From Verrucomicrobiota bacterium (lineage in GTDB: Bacteria; Verrucomicrobiota; Verrucomicrobiia; Opitutales; UBA953), in assembly GCA_009924965.1 (NCBI GenBank), contig RFQN01000022.1, positions 1 through 13,503 of the forward strand: 13,503 nt of DNA, in the 5' to 3' direction. A program made the translations under genes and the position numbers. Below the pieces are notes generated by a model. It was not told the origin of the DNA. It made no database searches and saw only the letters and a program-made list of their open reading frames with translations. Positions 1 to 9,103 of this stretch are shown in pieces. The first letter of the stretch is position 1. Every line of letters begins with the position of its first letter.

Positions 1-188
1 TCAAGGCCGATAAGGCCGTCTTGCTTGGCCTGTTGAAGGGCCCGGCGAATGAGTTGACCGAAGCCGCATGGGATGCAGTCCCGACGGTGTTCGGGGCAGC
101 GGATAAGGCCGTACTCGAGGAAGCCGCCAAGGGGCTCTCCGAGCGCTTGGCGCCGCGCGCCAAGGCCGCGTTGGCTTTGCTGAAGTAA
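1..188 (+). CDS. C-terminal fragment of an unidentified Ala/Lys-rich protein
   Basis: An open frame enters from the left edge (first full codon at position 3) and ends at a TAA at 186-188, giving 61 visible residues that end in LALLK. The fragment is rich in Ala, Lys, Leu and Glu and looks alpha-helical, with spaced ADKAV-type segments occurring twice (near the start and mid-fragment). I do not recognise the family from this piece. It lies 66 bases upstream of the preferred aroK start on the same strand, so the two may be co-transcribed. Codon use matches the neighbours. The reading frame is clear; the identity is unknown. Confidence 0.65.
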   Translation, partial: KADKAVLLGLLKGPANELTEAAWDAVPTVFGAADKAVLEEAAKGLSERLAPRAKAALALLK

Positions 189-254
189 TTCACTGCCGCG
201 GGCAGGGTGCGGTTGTCGCTTGCCGAGAGGCAGGGGACTCCCTTGCCTTGCCCC

Positions 255-827
255 ATGCCTTCCGGTGCCCAGTCGAACCCGCAGCCGAACCTGATCCTCG
301 CTGGATTCATGGGGACGGGTAAGTCCGCCTTGGGCCGCCAGCTGGCCAAGCGTTGGCGCCGGCGTTTCGTGGATACCGACGACCTCGTGGAGAAGCTCGC
401 CGGGGCCACCATCGCCGACATCTTCGCCCAGCAAGGGGAGGAGCACTTCCGCGCCTTGGAGCGCAAGGTCGTCGAGGAACTCTTGCCCGAGAACGATGCC
501 ATCATCGCTTGTGGCGGCGGCCTGGTCGTCCAGCCGGGGATGATCGACCTCGTCCGGGCCAAGGGCATCGTCGTCACGCTCTTCGCTTCCGTGGACACCA
601 TCTTGCGGCGGACCGCCGGCAATTCCCGCCGACCGCTCCTCAAGGGCGAGGACCCGGAGGCCAAGATCCGCGAGCTCATGAAGAAGCGCGAGCAGGCTTA
701 CATGAAAGCGGGCATCGCCGTCTACACGGACGGACGCTCGCTGCAGCAGCTCTGCGTGATCGTCGAACGCGTCTATGAACGCGAGGCCCGGGCCGTGCTC
801 AAGGCACGCTCGAAAAAAGCGGACTGA
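255..827 (+). CDS. aroK: Shikimate kinase
   Basis: Phosphorylates shikimate to shikimate-3-phosphate with ATP, the fifth step of the chorismate pathway, in the cytoplasm. The 190-residue form has the P-loop GFMGTGKS at residues 17-24, a DTDD shikimate-binding segment just after it, the HFRALE segment carrying the substrate-binding arginine, the ACGGGLV glycine motif, and the lid region with NSRRPLL followed by KREQAYMKAG. Family members are usually about 170-190 residues. I chose the ATG at 255; a GTG at 207 in the same frame would add 16 poorly structured residues before the kinase fold. Neither start has a convincing Shine-Dalgarno site. The last 29 bases overlap the 3' end of aat on the opposite strand. 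DAHP synthase, the first enzyme of the same pathway, lies 2.8 kb downstream in a separate operon. Confidence 0.93.
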   Translation: MPSGAQSNPQPNLILAGFMGTGKSALGRQLAKRWRRRFVDTDDLVEKLAGATIADIFAQQGEEHFRALERKVVEELLPENDAIIACGGGLVVQPGMIDLVRAKGIVVTLFASVDTILRRTAGNSRRPLLKGEDPEAKIRELMKKREQAYMKAGIAVYTDGRSLQQLCVIVERVYEREARAVLKARSKKAD

Positions 828-1482
828 CCCACGCGTCGGCCGCGGGGGTTTGGTCGCGTTCTAGGGCCAAGACCTGCAGGAAATCACTGCGGCGGACCCC
901 GCAGGCCCCCAGCGAGGCTAGATGCGGTGTGGGCATTTGGCAGTCGATGAGGACGTAGCCCGAGGCTTTGAGCCGTGCGACCAAGGAGACGAAGCCGACC
1001 TTCGAAGCGTCGCTCCGGGTGTGGAACATCGACTCGCCATGGAAGATGCGACCGATGCTGACCCCGTAGAGGCCGCCGACGAGTTCGCCTTGCCAGGTCA
1101 CCTCGACGCTATGGGCGAAGCCTTTCCGGTGCAGCTCCACGTAGGCCGCGATCATGTCCTCTGTAATCCAAGTGCCGAATTGACCGGGCCGTGGGACGGC
1201 GGCGCAGCGCCGCATCACGCCCTCAAAGTCTTGGTCCACCGTCACGCGCCAGCCCGGTTTCCGCAACGTCTTGCGGAGGCTATCGGTCACACGGAGTTCG
1301 TCGGGCAGCAGCACGAACCGCGGATGGGGGCTGAACCATTGGACGGGCTCGTCTTCCGAATACCAAGGGAACACGCCGTGGCGGTAGGCCGCCAGCAAAG
1401 TCGGGAAATCCAAGGCTCCGCCGACGTGCAGCGGGGCACGGGCCGGAGCCTTCGCGGGGTCGCCATAGGGCCACTCGTACAT
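799..1482 (-). CDS. aat: Leucyl/phenylalanyl-tRNA-protein transferase
   Basis: Transfers Leu or Phe from aminoacyl-tRNA to the N-terminus of proteins beginning with Arg or Lys, making N-degrons for the ClpS/ClpAP pathway; cytoplasmic. The 227-residue product shows the family blocks in order: GVFPWYSEDEPVQWFSPHPR (about 36-55), TWITEDMIAAYVELHRKG (104-121), AHSVEV (123-128), LVGGLYGVSIGRIFHGESMF (134-153), the SDASK segment, and LIDCQMPTPHLASLGA (178-193). The length is normal for bacterial Aat. The start is an ATG (CAT at 1480-1482) without a clear Shine-Dalgarno site. It lies 38 bases downstream of the small helix-turn-helix gene on the same strand, so the two may share a transcript. Its 3' end overlaps aroK tail to tail. 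No clpS or clpA is visible in this window. Confidence 0.95.
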   Translation of the reverse strand: MYEWPYGDPAKAPARAPLHVGGALDFPTLLAAYRHGVFPWYSEDEPVQWFSPHPRFVLLPDELRVTDSLRKTLRKPGWRVTVDQDFEGVMRRCAAVPRPGQFGTWITEDMIAAYVELHRKGFAHSVEVTWQGELVGGLYGVSIGRIFHGESMFHTRSDASKVGFVSLVARLKASGYVLIDCQMPTPHLASLGACGVRRSDFLQVLALERDQTPAADAWVSPLFSSVP

Positions 1483-1520
1483 CGCCGCTACTCAACGACG
1501 ACGTGTGGTCTGTCGCAAGG

Positions 1521-1856
1521 TTAGTCCTTGGTGATGTTGTAGACCGACGGGATCGACACGCCGAGCTCGGCGGCGATTTCGCGCACCGGGGCACCCTTCT
1601 TGCGCATGGCCTTGGCCTTGGAGCGCATCGCGTCGCTGATCTGGGCGCGGGCGCGGTTCGGACGGGAGAGGAGCTTCAGGAGGCGACGGGCCAGTTCGTT
1701 CTTGGACAGGGCGGCGACTTCCTTCTCGAGCGCCGTGTGGCGGTCGGAGTTCTCCACGTCCCAAGCTTGGACGGCGAGGTCGCGGGCACGCGACAGGGTG
1801 GCCCGGACAAAGGCGTCCTTGGTCGTGAAGTTGCTGGGAACGAGGTCGATTTTCAT
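1521..1856 (-). CDS. Small helix-turn-helix protein of unknown function
   Basis: A 111-residue protein if the ATG at 1856 is used. The C-terminus (about 90-109, PVREIAAELGVSIPSVYNIT) is a clear helix-turn-helix of the resolvase/Hin C-terminal type, preceded by a basic helix with DAMRSKAKAMRKKG. The N-terminal 65 residues look helical and charged, with an ELARRLLKLLSR segment. There is no catalytic resolvase domain, so it is a stand-alone DNA-binding protein, possibly a transcription factor. The frame stays open to an ATG at 1949, adding 31 residues, but that start would place the AT-rich promoter-like tract inside the gene; codon use also favours 1856. No Shine-Dalgarno site is visible. It sits 38 bases upstream of aat and 160 bases downstream of nadA. 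I do not know a named family for it. Confidence 0.75.
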   Translation of the reverse strand: MKIDLVPSNFTTKDAFVRATLSRARDLAVQAWDVENSDRHTALEKEVAALSKNELARRLLKLLSRPNRARAQISDAMRSKAKAMRKKGAPVREIAAELGVSIPSVYNITKD

Positions 1857-2016
1857 TGGGAAGGTGGAATGAGCGGTTTTGACGATGGCGTGAACCGCTC
1901 GTACAACCCTCACTTGTGCCCAAAGTTTATTATAATTTGGGGAAGTCAAACCCCACCCGCCACTTTTGACGAATTATTTACCTTATTAAAAACCGAGATA
2001 AACCCCTTAAATACAG
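1857..2016 (-). promoter_or_regulatory. AT-rich intergenic region with candidate promoter and operator for the HTH gene
   Basis: The gap between nadA and the small HTH gene is strikingly AT-rich (about 1921-2020) in an otherwise GC-rich window. On the minus strand a TATAAT occurs at 1934-1929, about 73 bases upstream of the HTH gene ATG; no good -35 lies at the usual distance, and a TTGACT at 1949-1944 is too close (9 bases). The TATAAT sits inside an imperfect 23-base palindrome at 1919-1941 with perfect outer arms CCCAAA and TTTGGG, and 9 of 11 mirrored positions pair. A short GGGG/CCCC hairpin lies beside it at 1938-1955. Promoter activity and operator function are inference. Confidence 0.4.

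Positions 2017-2023
<7 letters not shown>
1988..2023 (-). terminator. Possible weak terminator after nadA
   Basis: On the minus strand the last nadA codons and its TAA stop (CCGATAA) can pair imperfectly with TTATCTCGG about 15-20 bases later, with a two-base bulge, and a run of five T follows at 1992-1988. The stem is short and bulged, so this is only a candidate rho-independent terminator. Confidence 0.22.
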
Positions 2024-2990
<967 letters not shown>

Positions 2991-2994
<4 letters not shown>

Positions 2995-3464
2995 GGACGA
3001 AGGGCTTTACGCTTTTGGCAACGCTCGCAAAGGGCGGTGACTTGGAGTTTTTGGGAAATGGGTTTCATGCCGTGCTTGGCGGCCACGGCCTTGCCGTACC
3101 ACTCCATGAACGGGGCGTCGACTTCGACGATGGTGTCGCAGCTCTCGCAGACGAGCTGGGCGCGGAAGGTGGACGAGCCGACCTCGGCGAGGTAATACTT
3201 GTGGTCGCGGCCGACGTCGATCTCGCGGACGATGTGCCCGCCGATGAGCAAGGGGAGGGCGCGGTAGATGGTAGCCCGCGACACGGTGCGGTCCAGGGAG
3301 CGGGATTTCTTCAGCAGATCCTCGGCGGTGTAGTGGCCGGTGATGCTCCGGGCCGCCTCGAACACGGCCATCCGCTGGCGCGTGGCGCGGAGGCCTTGCT
3401 CGGCGATGTAGGCCCGGAAGGCGTCCGATTGCTCGGGGGAGTCTGGTGTGGTGGCCTTGGGCAT
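2991..3464 (-). CDS. Fur-family transcriptional regulator with a degenerate sensory metal site
   Basis: A 157-residue Fur-superfamily repressor if the ATG at 3464 is used; a GTG at 3479 would add five residues. Numbered from that GTG, the N-terminal winged helix includes LRATRQRMAVFEAA (30-43), GHYTAEDLL (48-56) and the recognition helix SRATIYRALPLL (67-78). The dimerisation half keeps both structural zinc pairs, CESC (111-114) and CERC (151-154). The usual regulatory-site histidines before the first CxxC (HHDH in E. coli Fur) are replaced by TFRAQLV, and the His before the second CxxC is absent (QVTALC). H49, H93 and H136 remain. The sensed signal may therefore not be a classical Fur metal. 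The gene overlaps nadA by 4 bases and diverges from the DAHP synthase operon, so NAD or Fe-S supply and autoregulation are plausible targets, by inference. Confidence 0.88.
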
Positions 3465-3585
3465 CCTGAATTGAGACACTTTTGATACAGGCAGGCTCGC
3501 CAGTCAACACGGGACGAGACATTGACATAGGGCCGGGTCTGCCCTTCATTTGACCCTCTTTTCCCCACAGGAAAGGCCCTTCCCG
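3465..3585. promoter_or_regulatory. Divergent control region between fur-like gene and DAHP synthase operon
   Basis: This gap must hold the promoters of both divergent operons. On the plus strand a perfect -35 TTGACA lies at 3522-3527, with only a weak -10 (TTCATT, 3545-3550) at 17-base spacing. On the minus strand a TTGACT lies at 3507-3502 with a poor TATCAA at 3487-3482. Related words recur on the plus strand: TTGAGACA (3471-3478), TTGATACA (3482-3489, exactly 11 bases on), CGAGACA (3515-3521) and TTGACA (3522-3527). The 11-base phase suggests a protein bound on one helix face, possibly the Fur-like product. The DAHP synthase Shine-Dalgarno AGGAAAGG is at 3569-3576. Confidence 0.42.
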
Positions 3586-4656
<1,071 letters not shown>

Positions 4657-4669
4657 TTTTCGCACCACC

Positions 4670-5152
4670 ATGAACAACGTATTGAAGCTGCTCCTCGAGG
4701 GTGAGCCCCTCGACACCGCCCAGATCGGCAAGATCCTGAACCTGGGCGCCGAGGCCGTGGACCGCGAACTCGCCAACCTCCGCGCCCAAGGCATCCTCCT
4801 CGGCATGCGCGCCGTGCTCAACCCGAGCTACGAGGCCGAACGCCGCGTGCGCGCCGTCATCGAAATCAAGATCCGCACCGAAGGCACGGGCGGCTTCGAC
4901 GGCATCGCCGAACGCATCAGCCAGTTCGAGCAGGTCGAGAGCTGCTACCTCATGTCGGGTGGTTATGACCTCCTCGTCGTCGTCACCGCCGACAACCTCT
5001 ACAAGGTCGCCGGCTTCGTCCACGAGCGCCTGGCCCGCATCGAAGGCGTCCAAGGCACCTCCACGCATTTCTTCCTCCGCGCCTACAAGAAGGATGGTTT
5101 CGTCATCACCGACGAAGGCACGCGCCGCGACCAGCCTTCCGTCAGCCCCTGA
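4670..5152 (+). CDS. Lrp/AsnC-family transcriptional regulator
   Basis: A 160-residue feast/famine regulator. The N-terminal 50 residues form a winged helix-turn-helix (LDTAQIGKILNLGAEAVDRELANLRAQGIL), and residues about 60-145 form the RAM effector-binding domain, with VRAVIEIKI, the VESCYLMSGGYDLLVVV strand-turn and the closing segment GVQGTSTHFFLRAYKKDG. These match Lrp/AsnC members, which usually bind amino acids as octamers or dimers. The ATG at 4670 lies 13 bases after the DAHP synthase stop in an ACCACCATG context without Shine-Dalgarno, and the aminotransferase starts 11 bases after this gene ends. Lying between a DAHP synthase and an aminotransferase suggests local control by an aromatic or related amino acid; this is inference. 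Confidence 0.92.
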   Translation: MNNVLKLLLEGEPLDTAQIGKILNLGAEAVDRELANLRAQGILLGMRAVLNPSYEAERRVRAVIEIKIRTEGTGGFDGIAERISQFEQVESCYLMSGGYDLLVVVTADNLYKVAGFVHERLARIEGVQGTSTHFFLRAYKKDGFVITDEGTRRDQPSVSP

Positions 5153-5163
5153 GCGCCCGTCCC

Positions 5164-6342
5164 ATGGATGATTCCGCCCGTTTCGTCGCGCAGCATGTCG
5201 CGACGCTGCCCAAGTCCGGCATCCGCGACTTCTTCGCCATCGTGTCGAAGATGAAGGACGCGGTCTCGCTGGGCATCGGCGAGCCTGACTTCGTCACGCC
5301 GTTCCACATCCGCGAGGCCGCCATGGCCGCGTTGGAGAAGGGCCGGACGTCCTACACCGACAACCGCGGCACGCTGGCCTTGCGCGAGGAGATCTCCCGC
5401 TACGTCGCCCGCAACTACGGTCCGGAATACAATCCCGAAGACGAAATCCTCGTCACGGTCGGCGTGTCCGAAGCCCTCGACGCCTTGCTGCGCGCGACGC
5501 TCAACCCGGGCGATAAGGTGCTCTACCACGAGCCTTGCTACGTGTCCTATGCGCCCAGCGTGACGCTTTGCCATGCGACCGCGGTGCCGATCCGCACCGT
5601 GTCCAGCGACCAGTTCGCGCTCGACCCGGCCGCGTTGCGCGCCGCCTGGCAGCCGGGCTGCAAGGTGCTCGTCCTGAACTTCCCGACGAACCCGACCGGC
5701 GGTACCGCCAACCGCCAGAAGCTCGAGGAGATCGCCAAGTTCGCGATCGAGAAAGACCTCCTCGTGGCCTCCGACGAAATCTACTCCGAGCTGACCTTTG
5801 AAGGCGACCACGTGTCCATCGCGTCGCTGCCGGGCATGCGCGAGCGCACGGTCTTCCTGCACGGTTTCTCGAAGGCCTTCGCGATGACGGGCTTCCGCAT
5901 CGGTTACGCCTGCGGCCCCGCCGGCGTCATCGACGGCATGCTGAAGATCCACCAGTACGGCATCATGTGCGCGTCCATCATCAGCCAAGAGGCCGCCGTC
6001 GAGGCCCTCAAGAACGGCCGCGAATCCATGCTCCACATGCGGGACAAGTACCGCGAACGCCGCGACTTCATCGTCCGCCGCTTCAACGAGCTCGGTCTGC
6101 CGTGCCATCTCCCGCGCGGTGCGTTCTACGCTTTCCCGAACATCACCAGCACGGGTTTGGATTCCATGGCCTTCGCTTCCCAGCTGCTGGCGGCCCAGAA
6201 GGTCGCCATGGTGCCGGGCACGGCCTTCGGGGCTGCCGGCGCGGGCTTCTGCCGAGCTTCTTTCTCGACCAGCTACGAGCGCATCCATGAGGCCGGCGAG
6301 CGGATTGCCCGCTTCTTGGACACTTTGCCGGCCCGGAAGTAA
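5164..6342 (+). CDS. PLP-dependent class I/II aminotransferase (aspartate/aromatic type)
   Basis: A 392-residue fold-type I aminotransferase. Visible landmarks are GIGEPDF near residue 37 (substrate loop), the YTDNRGTLALREEI segment, NFPTNPTGG at 172-180 with the cofactor-contacting Asn, SDEIYSEL at 203-210 with the Asp that pairs with the pyridine nitrogen (D204), the Schiff-base lysine K237 in GFSKAFAMTGFRIGY, and a C-terminal FCRASFS carrying the likely carboxylate-binding Arg. It follows the Lrp-type gene by 11 bases and is in an operon with DAHP synthase, which favours an aromatic amino-acid role (phenylpyruvate or hydroxyphenylpyruvate transamination). Aspartate or alanine transamination cannot be excluded from sequence alone. 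Confidence 0.93.
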   Translation: MDDSARFVAQHVATLPKSGIRDFFAIVSKMKDAVSLGIGEPDFVTPFHIREAAMAALEKGRTSYTDNRGTLALREEISRYVARNYGPEYNPEDEILVTVGVSEALDALLRATLNPGDKVLYHEPCYVSYAPSVTLCHATAVPIRTVSSDQFALDPAALRAAWQPGCKVLVLNFPTNPTGGTANRQKLEEIAKFAIEKDLLVASDEIYSELTFEGDHVSIASLPGMRERTVFLHGFSKAFAMTGFRIGYACGPAGVIDGMLKIHQYGIMCASIISQEAAVEALKNGRESMLHMRDKYRERRDFIVRRFNELGLPCHLPRGAFYAFPNITSTGLDSMAFASQLLAAQKVAMVPGTAFGAAGAGFCRASFSTSYERIHEAGERIARFLDTLPARK

Positions 6343-6389
6343 GCATCCTTGCTTGCCTGCGGGGCGGGAGGCCCTGACTGTCCTTGTTC

Positions 6390-8069
6390 ATGGAACGGAA
6401 CACAGCACTTTCCCGGGCAGTAGCCATCGTGGGCCGTCCCAACGTCGGCAAGAGCCGGCTTTTCAACCGCATCGTCGGTCGACGCATCTCGATCGTGCAC
6501 GACCAGCCCGGCGTGACCCGCGACCTGATCACGGCCGAGGTCTCCGATGGGCGTTACACGTTGATGGATACCGGTGGCATCGGCCTCTACAAGGCCGAGC
6601 TGACCCCTAAGGTCGTCGCCGCCGCGGTGGAAGAGCAGGTCGATTTCGCCCTCGCCGCCGCCAGCCTCGTGCTCCTGGTCGTCGATGCTTCCGAAGGCTG
6701 CGCCCCCCTCGACATGGAAGTCGCCGCGAAGCTCCGCCAAGCCGGCAAGGATGTCGTCGTGGTCGCCAACAAGGCCGACACCGAGGAGCGCGACCGTCAG
6801 GTCGGTGATTTCTACTCCCTCGGCTTCGGCGATCCTTTCCTGGTCTCGGCCGAGCACGGCCGCGGCATGTCCGAACTCTGCGCGCTGATCCTGAAGAAGC
6901 TCGGGCCCGCTCCGGTGGAAGCCGCGACCACCGCGCCGCACCCGATCCGACTCGCGCTCGCGGGTCGCCCGAACGTCGGTAAGAGCTCCCTCGGCAACCG
7001 CCTGCTCGGCGGCTCCCGCCTCATCGTCAGCGAGATCGCCGGCACCACCCGCGATCCCGTGCGCTCCCGCTTGGCCCGCGCCAAGTCCGACGGTTCCAAG
7101 ACGGAGTTCGTCCTTGTCGACACGGCCGGCCGCCGCACCGCCAACAAGCGCGACACGCTCGACTTCTTCTCGCAGATCCGCGCCAACGAGATCCTCGCCG
7201 ATACGGATGTGGTCTTCCTGGTGTTGGACGCCCAGCAGGGCGTGACGCGCATCGACAAGCAGCTGGCCGGCGAGCTCGCCCTCATCGGCTGCGGCCTCGT
7301 GGTCGTGGTCAACAAGTGGGACCTCGCGAAGGAAGCCTTCCGCGCCGATGCCCTCAGCGGCTTCGAGGACGAAGAGGAGTTCCGTGCGAAGTTCCGCGCC
7401 GCCGTCCGCCGCGAACTCTTCTTCCTGCCTGATCCGCCCATCTGCTTCGTGTCGGCCAAGACGGGCCTCCGCGCCGACGACCTGCTGGACGCCGCCGAAG
7501 GCGTCTACATCCGCGCTGGCGCCACCATTCCGACGGGCCGCATCAACCGCGTCATCCAGGACCTCATGGTCAAGCGTCCGCCGCGCATGGTCTCGGGCCG
7601 TCGCTTCAAGTGCTACTACGTGACGCAGGTCTCGCGCCGCCCGATCCGGTTCCGCATGTTCTGCAATTCGGAGGAGCGGCTCGAAGAGGCCTACCAGCGT
7701 TTCTTGGTCAAGGGCATCCACGAGGGCTTCGAGCTCTCCGGCGTGCCGGTCTTCATCGACGTCGTCGGCAAGCCCAAGCAGGAAGGCCGCAAGTATTTCG
7801 CTCCTCCGGGCACGCGCCACGAGGGCGGTGCCGCCTCGAACGACGGTTCCTCCGCGCCCGTGCACGTGGCCAAGCCGGCCCCGGGTGGCAAGGCCCGTCC
7901 GGCCAAGCCGGCCAGCGCCGCTTCCACCGGGAAGATCCGCGGCACGAAGAGCAGCAAGGGCGGCAAGATCGGCAAGGGTGGCTCGAAGGCCTCGAACAAG
8001 AAATCCTTCACGCGCTGGGACAAGCCGCGTTCCCTCAAGGGACGCGCGGCCCGTCAGGCCCGCAAATAA
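6390..8069 (+). CDS. der: Ribosome-assembly GTPase Der (EngA) with a long basic C-terminal tail
   Basis: An essential double GTPase that helps assemble the 50S subunit. Two G domains in tandem: GRPNVGKS at 15-22 with DTGG and NKAD (N127), then GRPNVGKS at 192-199 with DTAGR and NKWD (N308) and a CFVSAKTG G5. A KH-like domain follows (roughly 365-464), containing SGRRFKCYYVTQVSRRPIRF. Residues 465-559 are a Lys/Arg/Gly/Ala/Ser-rich tail of about 95 residues with 24 basic and 4 acidic residues, not found in the common 436-490 residue forms; it may bind rRNA. I chose the ATG at 6390 over a TTG six bases earlier. It starts 47 bases after the aminotransferase; fmt begins 3 bases after its stop. 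A GGGAGG at 6366-6371 is too distant to be a normal Shine-Dalgarno site. Confidence 0.95.
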   Translation: MERNTALSRAVAIVGRPNVGKSRLFNRIVGRRISIVHDQPGVTRDLITAEVSDGRYTLMDTGGIGLYKAELTPKVVAAAVEEQVDFALAAASLVLLVVDASEGCAPLDMEVAAKLRQAGKDVVVVANKADTEERDRQVGDFYSLGFGDPFLVSAEHGRGMSELCALILKKLGPAPVEAATTAPHPIRLALAGRPNVGKSSLGNRLLGGSRLIVSEIAGTTRDPVRSRLARAKSDGSKTEFVLVDTAGRRTANKRDTLDFFSQIRANEILADTDVVFLVLDAQQGVTRIDKQLAGELALIGCGLVVVVNKWDLAKEAFRADALSGFEDEEEFRAKFRAAVRRELFFLPDPPICFVSAKTGLRADDLLDAAEGVYIRAGATIPTGRINRVIQDLMVKRPPRMVSGRRFKCYYVTQVSRRPIRFRMFCNSEERLEEAYQRFLVKGIHEGFELSGVPVFIDVVGKPKQEGRKYFAPPGTRHEGGAASNDGSSAPVHVAKPAPGGKARPAKPASAASTGKIRGTKSSKGGKIGKGGSKASNKKSFTRWDKPRSLKGRAARQARK

Positions 8070-8072
8070 ACG

Positions 8073-9065
8073 ATGCGGCACCGCCTCGTCCTCCTGGGTT
8101 CGGATGAAATCGCGTTGCCGGCTTTCGCCGCGGCGCGCGCTCTCCCAGGGGTCGAGGTCGTGGCCGTCTATTCGCAGCCGGATCGTCCGTCGGGCCGAGG
8201 ACAGGAGGTTCGCCCGAATCCCGTCGCCGCTTGGGCTCGGCAGGAAGGGCTGACCCTGCTGCAGCCTGAAAAGCTGTCGCCCGAGGACGCCGCCCATCTC
8301 CGCTCGCTCGATGTCTCCTTGGGCGTCGTCATGGCCTATGGCCAGATCCTCAAGGACGACTTTTTGCAGGCTCCGCGCCTCGGGTTGGTGAATTTCCACG
8401 GCTCGCTACTGCCCGCCTTGCGTGGCGCGACGCCGGTCGAAGGCGCCTTGGCGTCCGGCCTGGCCGTGACCGGCGTCTCGTTGCAGCAGGTGGTGCGTAA
8501 GCTCGACGCGGGTCCTTTGCATGCGTCGGCGAGCTTGGCGGTCGCCCCGCACGAAGGGCGTGCCGCGTTGCGGGCCCGCCTCGGGCTGCTGGCGGGCGAG
8601 TTGGCGACGCGGGCGTTGCCGGCGATCTTGGCCGGCGTTTCGGTGCCGGTCCCGCAGGATGAAGCGCAAGTCAGCTACACGCGTCGGCTCGCCCGACAGG
8701 ATGCCGTGCTCGATTTTTCCGGTGAGGCTCGCTTGCTGGCCGGGCGCATCGCCGCGCTGGAAGGGTGGCCCGGCAGCACGTTCGAGCACCAAGGCGTGAC
8801 CATCAAGGTCGGCGCCGCCCAAGCCGTCGCGACGGCCGTGTTGGGCGCGTCGGGCTCGGTCTTGTCCGCGGATAAGGCCGGCGTGTTGGTCGCCTGTGGT
8901 TCCGGGGCCTGCCTGCTGACGCACCTCCAGCGTCCGGGCGGCAAGATGCTGCCGGCCGGAGAATTTCTGGCGGGCTTTCCGTTGGCGGTGGGGACAAGGT
9001 TCGTGTCCGTGGAGATGCCGCCACTGGTCGGTCCAGTACCGTTTCCGCGTCTGCCCAAGGCATAA
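8073..9065 (+). CDS. fmt: Methionyl-tRNA formyltransferase
   Basis: Formylates Met-tRNA-fMet with 10-formyltetrahydrofolate, required for normal translation initiation. The 330-residue product has the N-terminal formyltransferase domain with VAVYSQPDRPSGRGQEVRPNPV (30-51), the catalytic triad N107 and H109 in GLVNFHGSLLPALRGATPVEGAL and D145 in RKLDAGPL, and the C-terminal OB-like tRNA-binding domain beginning near VSYTRRLARQDAVLDFSGEA with LEGWPGS. The length is normal (about 310-330). The motif after the His reads GSLLPALRGATPV, a mild variant of the common ASLLPRWRGAAPI. Its ATG lies 3 bases after the der stop, so the genes are probably coupled. The usual partner def (peptide deformylase) is not in the window. 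Confidence 0.95.
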   Translation: MRHRLVLLGSDEIALPAFAAARALPGVEVVAVYSQPDRPSGRGQEVRPNPVAAWARQEGLTLLQPEKLSPEDAAHLRSLDVSLGVVMAYGQILKDDFLQAPRLGLVNFHGSLLPALRGATPVEGALASGLAVTGVSLQQVVRKLDAGPLHASASLAVAPHEGRAALRARLGLLAGELATRALPAILAGVSVPVPQDEAQVSYTRRLARQDAVLDFSGEARLLAGRIAALEGWPGSTFEHQGVTIKVGAAQAVATAVLGASGSVLSADKAGVLVACGSGACLLTHLQRPGGKMLPAGEFLAGFPLAVGTRFVSVEMPPLVGPVPFPRLPKA

Positions 9066-9103
9066 GCGCTTGATTTAAAGGGTCTGCTGGAGTGTCATTA
9101 GGC

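Noticed and set aside
207..254. Upstream GTG start for aroK
   Set aside because: Adds 16 residues without homology to the kinase fold and has no Shine-Dalgarno site; ATG at 255 gives a normal-length enzyme.
6341..6354. Small hairpin (AAGCA/TGCTT) after the aminotransferase
   Set aside because: Five-base stem with no following T run; too weak to call a terminator.
6273..8399. A 708-codon open frame on the minus strand across der
   Set aside because: It is antisense to a complete Der protein with all motifs; long shadow frames are expected at this GC content, and the translation is low-complexity Arg/Ala/Gly/Asp-rich.
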